NCBI GenBank assembly: GCA_016647705.1 | Contig: CM028329.1 | Span: forward strand, 15,215,910 to 15,279,909 | Source: Eucommia ulmoides | Taxonomy: Eukaryota; Streptophyta; Magnoliopsida; Garryales; Eucommiaceae | Length of the DNA: 64,000 bases | Reading direction: 5' to 3' | In this document: positions 57,150-64,000 of the stretch, piece after piece | Position numbering within the stretch: position 1 is the first letter of the stretch | How the letters are laid out: every line of letters begins with the position of its first letter | Translations under genes and position numbers: made by a program | Notes under the pieces: generated by a model | Databases searched by the model: none | The model's input: the letters and a program-made list of their open reading frames with translations, nothing else | Told to the model about the DNA's origin: nothing

Positions 57150-57680
57150 TTTTTTTCAATGGGATTCCAAGCCGTTCTATTGTGTTTGGGATAGATACAA
57201 GGAGTTGCTTATTCGGTTCCCCAATCATCGTTTCCCAAAAGAGTGTCAATTACTGAACTTCCTCGACGGGTTATAAGTCACAACAAGAACTTGAGTGGAA
57301 TGAGGAAATGGTACCACCTGATTCTACTAACTAACCGCAGACGAAGCCTATTGGTTGTTAGAAGACATGACAGAGTTTGACTATCAGAGTTAGAATTATT
57401 CAACAAGATACCAAAGCTTGGGGGATAGTTCCAATGTTTCGACGCCATGGATTGACACCCCAGACCAACCTGTGGAGTCTTCCCCCACCCTGGAAGAGAT
57501 GTTCAGTGCAGTTATGGGGAAAACTCAAATTCTCTTGAGGGAAGCGCATAACCGTCTCAATGAGCATGAGGATCGTCTTGATAATATTGAGATGACCTGT
57601 GCTGATATCAACGTGACCGTAAAGTCTCTCGTTATGCAAATCGGTCAACTTGCTGGCTTTATTGAGGCTGAGTAAAAAAC
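57150..57680 (+). pseudogene. Gag remnant of the gag-only Athila-type element
   Basis: 57170-57270 reads 'CVWDRYKELLIRFPNHRFP' and 'LLNFLDG', the end of the retrotransposon gag domain, and then stops. 57418-57675 is open and reads 'PTLEEMFSAVMGKTQ', 'HEDRLDNIEMTC' and 'SLVMQIGQLAG', the gag C-terminal helix also found at 48800-48640. The front of gag and the zinc knuckle are missing. Confidence 0.8.
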
Positions 57681-59517
57681 AGTGGTACTGAGAAACACAA
57701 AAGTTACATCCATATGTGAAAGCCACTAGGAGGAACCGAATACGAGAGTGAGGAACTTGGGTGTGTTTAATGACGATGATTCGAATGAGGAGAAAACCCA
57801 AGAATGGATCGACGATGTAGAATCACAAGATGACAATTGTGATTTTTCACCTTTTGAGATCAAAATTTTGATGCCACCACCGATCCAAGACTATCACATC
57901 TATGGGATCTGATGTGGCTTACTTGTCCTCCACTACCTTTTTCACTGTTTATTCAAGCTTCCCAAGCACATGAGACGGAGCCGAGTCACGTTGAGAGTAC
58001 GTGCCGATCAAAGCCATATCTCTCTAAGCTTGAGGGCGTTATGAACAAAAACTCATTTGTTGTGTTGTATGACACATACTATGGGCGGAAGCCGCTCTTT
58101 AATGAGCTCTTCTCCAATGTCAAGCCGAGAACATTAAACCAAGCGCTTCTTGGGAGGCAATCCAAGTTTTCAAATAATGTGGCCTATAGATGCACGCTAT
58201 GGGAGAAAAGCCCCACATCGGTCACCTTGCCTGGAGCATCACCACTGACCTCACTCGAAGGCGAGATTGTCTCGCCTCCTAGATACGTGTCTTATTCCCT
58301 TGTGTTTAATTTAAATATATGTTTGACTTTGAGTTTGGGGGTAAGACACATGTTGGCATTTGTGTGCTGGATTAGGAAATAATTGTGTGTGTGATTTTTA
58401 TGCTATATCTTGTGATTTTTTGGCCATGTTTTTAGTTTGTTTTTCCTGTTGTTAGTTTGTTTCAATAAATTGTGAGTTTTGTTGAGATGAAATGACTTAA
58501 AATTGATGATAAGTTTAGACATTCGTTTTGGATCGCTTGGGCCTTTGAAGCTAACCCGAGAAAATTGTTCATCCTTTGTTACCCCTGTTGAGCCTTATTG
58601 CCTAATTATTTTACTACCCACATTTGTGCATCCACCCCACTAAATGCATTTCCACTTCTTAAACCTATCACTAATTAGCATGTAGCATGGATTATTGAGC
58701 GTAAGGAAAAGAATGGGTTGTGTTTTGAAAGTCATTGATGGACTAGATTGTGTTTTTTATTTTGTTTTTGAATTGTTTTTGTTGTTAAAAATAATAAAAA
58801 ATAAAGTCGTTGTATTATAGTGGTGAATATCCCATTTATCTTTTTGTTTTCCCTACAACATTGGGGACAATGTTGATTTTGAATTTGGGGGTATGGTTCT
58901 CACTAATTAAAAAAAAAAAAGTGGTTTAGTTTGTTTTGTGAATAATACATTGTGGGTTCGGAGAGAAGACATTTGATGAAAAGGGGGGAGTCAGTGAATT
59001 TTCTTTTTTTTTGGAAATTGTGCTAGATCAATGAGTCGTAATACATGCCTAGGGTTATTTGAGCGTAAAAACGACACTTTCATCTACCTTTTACCCTAGC
59101 CATACATTACAACCCACAAAGTGCTCTTGATCTCCAATGACATATGTACCTACATAATTTGTGGAGAGTGACATGAAAAATGGACTTATGGTTGTTCTTT
59201 CATGCACTGCTTAAAGATCGTTCAATGTCTCCTTAGTACATAAATTTATTCGGGGCTCGTTTGATTGGGTGAGAGTGATTGTGCATCCACGGACACATCT
59301 AAAGTCTTGAGTGAATTGAAATTGATGCCTAAAGTCGAAAATCTAGATAATCTCAATGTGTACATTTCTTTTGAGATTGGAGCATTTAGTGCCGTAAGAG
59401 ATTTTTGCACGGTCATTGATTCGATATAAAACTCACATTTTATCTGTAGTGTTTGGTACTTGATTTGTGTTTTTCTTTATTTTCTTTTCTTTTACTTGAA
59501 AACAAGCAAAAGCTTGA
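57681..59517 (+). other. Noncoding 3' internal region of the gag-only element
   Basis: No RT, RNase H or integrase motif is found. At about 58115-58165 lies 'aaccaagcgcttcttggg' followed by 'aggcaa', a conserved stretch seen in many Athila-type elements between the coding region and the 3' LTR. The rest is T-rich. 'gaatttgggggtat' at 58877 is a second polypurine-like copy. Confidence 0.65.
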
Positions 59518-59530
59518 GTTTGGGGGTATT
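59517..59530 (+). promoter_or_regulatory. Polypurine tract of the gag-only element
   Basis: 'gagtttgggggtatt' lies directly before the TGATGAGTGG start of the 3' LTR. Confidence 0.88.
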
Positions 59531-61180
59531 TGATGAGTGGTTTATTTATCGACAAATAAAATACTTTTATATTCAAATATTTTTGTGTTTTCAAGCATTT
59601 TTTTTTTAGTTTAATGTATTTTTGTGTTGTTTTGTAGGTTTATAAATAAATGGAAAAAAAGATGCAAAATCGATTTAGGTCCAATAACTTCAAGGCCCTT
59701 TTTGACAATTATTCAATCCAATTTTGGAAAATCTCAAAACATGGAAGTTGTATATATACGTCTTATATTTCCATAGGTTTTTGAATCACCTCCATCAAAG
59801 TTCAGTCGAAGAATTCACGGTCAAACTACAAAGCGGGTGTCAGTGCTGCCTTAAGCGCGCTGCAACACGCAAATGGCAGTGTTTCTACCCTTTGCTCGCT
59901 GCAGTGCCGATGGTCAAATATGAAACATTAAATAGACATTTTAGGGGTGATTTTGAAAGGAGGAGGGAGAGAGACGAAAGAGAAAATAGGGAAAGTGATT
60001 TTTGGAGATATAAAAGGCGATTTTGGGCTAGAAAACATCGATTGATGGTGTTTTGATGTGAGATCGACAAAGAAAACATCATTAGTGGCACGTGTAGTTG
60101 AATATTCGAAGCCAAAACCCACAATAAGCTTTTCTCTACCTTTTTCTCTACCAAATCTTTTGTTCTAAATTTATATTTGTAATATTGTGTTGAGCATACT
60201 ATATTTATGAATTTATTGAGAAGATTAGCAATGGATTTATCTATGTTGTGTTCATAATATAGATCTAGGGCTTGATGTAGTCTCGTTTTGATCCAAGTTT
60301 AGATTATTGTGTTGATTGTTAGTTTTAATTCCATTTTATGCATCTTTTAGGCTTAATGTGTTTTGATTCATGTGGCCAATAAGTTAGACGATTTTAGGTT
60401 ACAAATTTTATACTCGGGAGAGGTTAAATTCGTAATTGGAATGGGGAGTGCATAATTTAGGTTGTTATGAATCCAGGAGGAAATCAACACCTAGGTATTC
60501 GAGTTGGGAATTTAGGATCTTGTGAGACCGGGAGGTAATTAAGTTCTAGATTCATCAATTAGAATTTTTATTCAATTGTGTTTACCATTTTGATTGTGTG
60601 CTTGTATATGATATTGTGGTTGATTTGAGAATATGGGGTTTGACGCTCGGGAGAAGTAACCTCGGATTCAGACTAGGATTAAACACAACACAAGTTCTAA
60701 TGTTTCAGGAGATTATTAGAACTTGTGCAATCCATAGGGTTCGGGAAAGACGCATGTAATCATCTAAACTCTTGATAGGGATATCAGTTTTGACGTGGGT
60801 ACATATTTACTCACTTTACACTCGGGAGAGATAGTGAGTGAATTTTAGAGATCTTGATTATTGAATGAATAGAATTAACTAATAATTGCTTAATAGGATA
60901 ACACGGGAATAACGAGATGAAATCAAGCCCCTAGAACATTAGTGCATAGAAAATCCATATTATATTTTATTTTGTTTTGGTATTTATTTTAGTTTTAGTT
61001 ATTTTTGTTTAAAAAAACCCAAAAAATTGATCGCCTAAATAAAGTTAAGTTATGAAAATTATGCTGCTTAATGACAATTTAAATTAATCCATGTGGATAC
61101 GACAACCCTTACTCTTCTTATACTATTAAAACTTGATCCGTACACTTGCGGTATTGTAGCGACGAAATAATTCGCTGCCA
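59531..61180 (+). mobile_element. 3' LTR of the gag-only Athila-type element
   Basis: 1650 bp, collinear with 55403-56984. It has about 40 bp extra near 61050-61100 ('ttatgctgcttaatgac') that is absent from the 5' LTR. Confidence 0.9.
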
Positions 61181-62010
61181 ACGCCCCTTTCAGGTCCATG
61201 TGAGCATGGTAGACATCGAGGTTTTCTATGGGATCAGAGTCTCCTTGGTATGTCCTGATTTGGGATGGCATCTTGAAGTTGGACAGGATTGGCTCACGTA
61301 GTACATGTGAGGTGAAGGGAGAAGTGTTTCGTTTCACCACAGGTCTTTATTGGTTCGTCGGCTAGAGTCACACCTCTTGGGTCTCGAACGGGACATCAAT
61401 GAAGTTTCTACTTATCTTGGTGGGGTTCATTAAGGCACTCTTTGAGCTCCACCTGTAGCGCGAGTATGTTGTGCCTCATTACTTTATGAGGGGCTCTGCG
61501 AGTTCTGTCACCTGGATCCTTCGAGGATGCTCTTGGGCCTATCGGGGATTGAATGCATAGGGTTTTCTCTATCCTTGGGGGTTCGGTACTACCTTTCTAA
61601 TTTTTGGTCCACTGGTGCAATTCATCTTGTTCCGTACAGATCCTTTCCAGTTCCTGTCGGAGGTCTCACTGCGCATGGCATCACTTTTTCTCCTAGCATT
61701 GTTAATGTTGGGCCTTTTGTCCTCGACTGATGGCAGATGGCATGACCTCTTGCTGCACAGGCGGAGGTAGAGGGCGTTGATAGGCATCTACCTATCCGAT
61801 GAAGTACCGGGCGATTTGGGAGAGATTCCCAACTTCTCTCATATTTCTGTCAAGATCGATGGTGATTCTCCTGATGGGCCAACTTCGTGGGCAGCCATAT
61901 GGAACGACTGCTCTCACTTTTATCTTCGTTTCATCATAATCCCCGATCTCAAAGTGACTATTTGGTTGAAATGCAAGAACAACTATATGCCGTTCCATAG
62001 ATGATGCCAA
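61181..62010 (-). pseudogene. Tat-type gag, upstream piece and leader
   Basis: On the minus strand 61340-61187 reads 'EPILSNFKMPSQIRTYQGDS' and 'NLDVYHAHMDLKGA', the conserved start of the gag domain (FKMP ... YDG-GDP ... L). Upstream (61400-61990) lies a variable Arg/Ser-rich N-terminal region with stops. The gag is cut at 61180 by the gag-only Athila insertion and goes on at 55402. Confidence 0.7.
61993..62009 (-). promoter_or_regulatory. Probable primer-binding site of the minus-strand Tat-type element
   Basis: On the minus strand 'aaattggcatcatctatgg' followed by 'aacgg' is a decayed form of the TTGGCGCCGTCTGTGGGAA gypsy primer region. Gag starts shortly after, as expected. Confidence 0.6.
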
Positions 62011-62012
62011 TT

Positions 62013-62640
62013 TGATAATGCCTATAAATAGATCACCGGACACATCACTCTTGAGATCTAGGAATAGTAAATTGTTGGGAGTACCTCATTGTCTATTAAT
62101 TTGGTTTCTGCATGACAATGCACCACGGTTGGGTCTACCAACATTGCAATTCTAGTGTGAAAATCAATCTAGGGTACAGAGAGAGTATAGTAAAGCAATA
62201 AGCGTAAGAGCTTGTGTATTGCATAGTAGTAGGATTTCACGTCACACTTTAGACCATTGGAGTGCTGACCTTTATACAGGGATGAATGGGACTAATTTGA
62301 CAAGTCTCTCATAATTCTATGTACACCATTAGAGTGATTGCGTAGATCTCAGTCCTATTACTATGGAGATGGCTATGATTGCGAGATGAGACCTCCATTA
62401 TCATGGGAGAGTAACGATACCTTTCTTTCTGGGGGAGGTGACTTAGACCACCTTTAGAGTGGGAGCATAATAGTGCTCGCACTCGGAAGGTGTGACACAG
62501 GCCAGATCTAGAAAAAGGGCCTGACCGAGTTGGCCGATATTGGAGTTCTTGGGCCAGTTGTATGCTCGAGGACATGTGGCACCCTTGTAGCTTCAGACAA
62601 AATTTAATTTTCCTCATAATATTTTGTTAAATATTCTTGG
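62013..62640 (-). mobile_element. Probable 5' LTR (or part) of the minus-strand Tat-type element
   Basis: On the minus strand the sequence ends 'ctatttataggcattatca' directly before the primer site. No second copy lies in the window, so the outer end (about 62640) is a guess based on the change in composition. Confidence 0.4.
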
Positions 62641-63588
62641 AATACAGTGTAATTTGCATGTGAGCACTAACACTAGAAGGGTTATTATTTAACATACAAC
62701 TATAGAGAGTATTTAGAAGCTCTGTCGGGCTTTATAGGATAGACTACAGAGTCTTTAGTTAAGTTTACCTATTTAATTAACTAAAGTTGTAAAGAGTTAG
62801 TGTTATCATGATCATATCTAATATTATAACTTTAGCTAATTGTTAGGGTAAGTATTCGGTATACGCTTTATGCTATCATAGACAGGTGCAATCTACTAAG
62901 ATGTGAAACGATTGATTTGTGAATCCCCCTCCCCTCTAGCCTTGATGCGTGAGAGGCTCTCAGAAATAAAGAGCAAATCAAAACCAAAAGGAGGCTGTAC
63001 ATACTATATATGGATTCTCTCTCGTATGGTATTTATATGTAGTAACAAGCCTGTTCAAGAAAGATTTTTTAAGGAAAGTACTTTTGGCAAGGTATCGACT
63101 CAATCTCTTCGGGAAAAAGACTAGGATGATGAATCCAGGAGAGTGAATCTCGATAGCCTACAGAGCCAATCTAGATTTGTTAGCTTTAATATTTGTTTTG
63201 ATTTGGTTGTATATGTTTAATTGTGAATTGTATTAACATATTACACTTAGTAGTTTGGACGCAATCTCTGCTTGGGAAAAGGGGTTAAAAATCCAAAGGA
63301 GTTAGCCTTGGTGCGTAAAACTTAACCTCTTCCTAGAAAATGGGTGTTAGAAATCTAAGGAAGTTAACCCTGAGGAGTTAGGCTAGATCTCTACCTAGAA
63401 AATGTATTAGAAATCCAAGGGAGTGAACCTTAGTAGGTTACACTTAATATCAATATGAAAATGAAGATTAAGAAATCCTAGAGATGGCCTTTTGGTAAGA
63501 TTGTAAAGGTTCAATCTGTATCTGTGAATATGATCAAAATTATTAATGGATTAACAGTCTTTGTAAGAGTTTGGATGAGTAGACATAG
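62641..63588. other. Unassigned region with a short tandem repeat
   Basis: No gene is supported. An open frame at 62903-63124 has no recognised domain. 63240-63470 holds about three diverged copies of a roughly 58-63-bp unit ('cctagaaaatg', 'ttagaaatccaa', 'ggagtgaacctta'), like the U5 repeats in the copia LTRs. It may be part of another LTR. Confidence 0.45.
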
Positions 63589-64000
63589 TGTAAGCACTGC
63601 ATTTTGTCCCACCCGTCACTATATTTCTTTAAAAGCATCACAAATTCGGACAAACTTTAAACAATGTTTAAAGGGACAAATTCATACCTTAGATTCATAA
63701 GTTTAATGTTTTGAAAAAAAAAAAATAAAAAATTGGCAATTTGAAGAAATTCGGCAAATAAATAAAGTTTCAGGCTAAAATCAAAATTATTAAAAGTTAA
63801 TGGGGAGATAAATTGATTATTAAAAGTGTATTTTCATACAATATCACTTTGAATATAGGTAATTTCATTTTTCACCTTTTAATTGTAAGAAATTTCACCA
63901 ATTCTAACTACTTTCATTTTGGCCCAAAAATTATATTTTTTTAGCCTATTTTGTCAAATTGATGACCAAATGAGTCTTTCTTTTCGAAATTGAACATTCC
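63589..64000 (+). mobile_element. Start of a + strand Tat-type LTR, runs off the window
   Basis: TGTAAGCACTGCATTTTGT at 63589 aligns with the LTR start at 10821 (TGTAGACACCAGATTTTGT) and stays collinear for over 300 bp ('aaac-atgtttaaaggaaca', 'ccttagatt', 'gaccaaattgatta'). Confidence 0.75.

Larger units (their letters stand above)
55403..61180 (+). mobile_element. Gag-only Athila-type element (non-autonomous)
   Basis: LTRs at 55403-56984 and 59531-61180 start TGATGAGTGG and end TTCGCTGCCA. The TSD is acgct (55398-55402) and acgcc (61181-61185), one change. PBS (56991) and TTTGGGGG polypurine tract are correct. The internal part is only 2.5 kb, with a gag remnant and no pol motif. This resembles the gag-only terminal-repeat derivatives described in plants. 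Confidence 0.9.

Noticed and set aside
59885..60154. Minus- and plus-strand frames of 60-110 codons in the gag-only Athila 3' LTR
   Set aside because: They lie wholly in an LTR. The matching part of the 5' LTR does not keep them open.
61792..62043. 83-codon minus-strand ORF with MERHIVVLAFQPNSHFEIG as a host gene
   Set aside because: It begins beside the probable LTR end and primer site and runs toward Tat-type gag, so it is best read as the leader or gag start of that element.

Overview
The window is nuclear DNA from a flowering plant, most likely a eudicot. It is AT-rich. It holds one intact host gene, a 12-exon cyclin-dependent kinase C (CDKC) gene on the + strand at 15012-25796. Almost everything else is LTR-retrotransposon sequence, with smaller LINE remnants. 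No bacterial genes, tRNA, rRNA or CRISPR array is visible.

Left arm (1-14200). Positions 1-1591 are the 3' part of a long copia-type LTR. A decayed Ty3/gypsy element of the Tat lineage follows on the + strand. It shows RT, RNase H, a second archaeal-type RNase H and integrase, then a repeat-filled 3' untranslated region of about 5.9 kb, a polypurine tract at about 10810 and a 3' LTR at 10821 to about 13040. A minus-strand L1-type LINE tail lies at about 13190-14200.

Host gene (about 14700-26090). The twelve coding exons join into a 518-codon frame with every splice phase consistent. The introns carry two RTE LINE 3' ends in opposite orientation, an antisense pyrimidine-rich block, an unidentified open segment, and a 363-bp tandem triplication that copies the 3' splice site of exon 9.

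Right arm (26455-64000). This is a nest of elements whose order can be read from target-site duplications (TSDs). A minus-strand copia-type element (26455-55097) has a gag remnant and an env-like ORF but no visible pol. It was split by a + strand copia element (30169-38309, TSD ggtct) and by a minus-strand Athila element (38363-51513, TSD ccagg). The Athila carries a solo copia LTR at 42001-44151. To the right, a minus-strand Tat-type gag was split by a gag-only + strand Athila derivative (55403-61180, TSD acgct/acgcc). The window ends inside a + strand LTR of the left-arm Tat type (63589-64000).

All retroelement proteins are broken by stops, frameshifts or deletions, so only CDKC is called as a working protein-coding gene. 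Element boundaries were read by eye from matching repeats and flanks. Lineage names come from recognised protein motifs, not from database searches.
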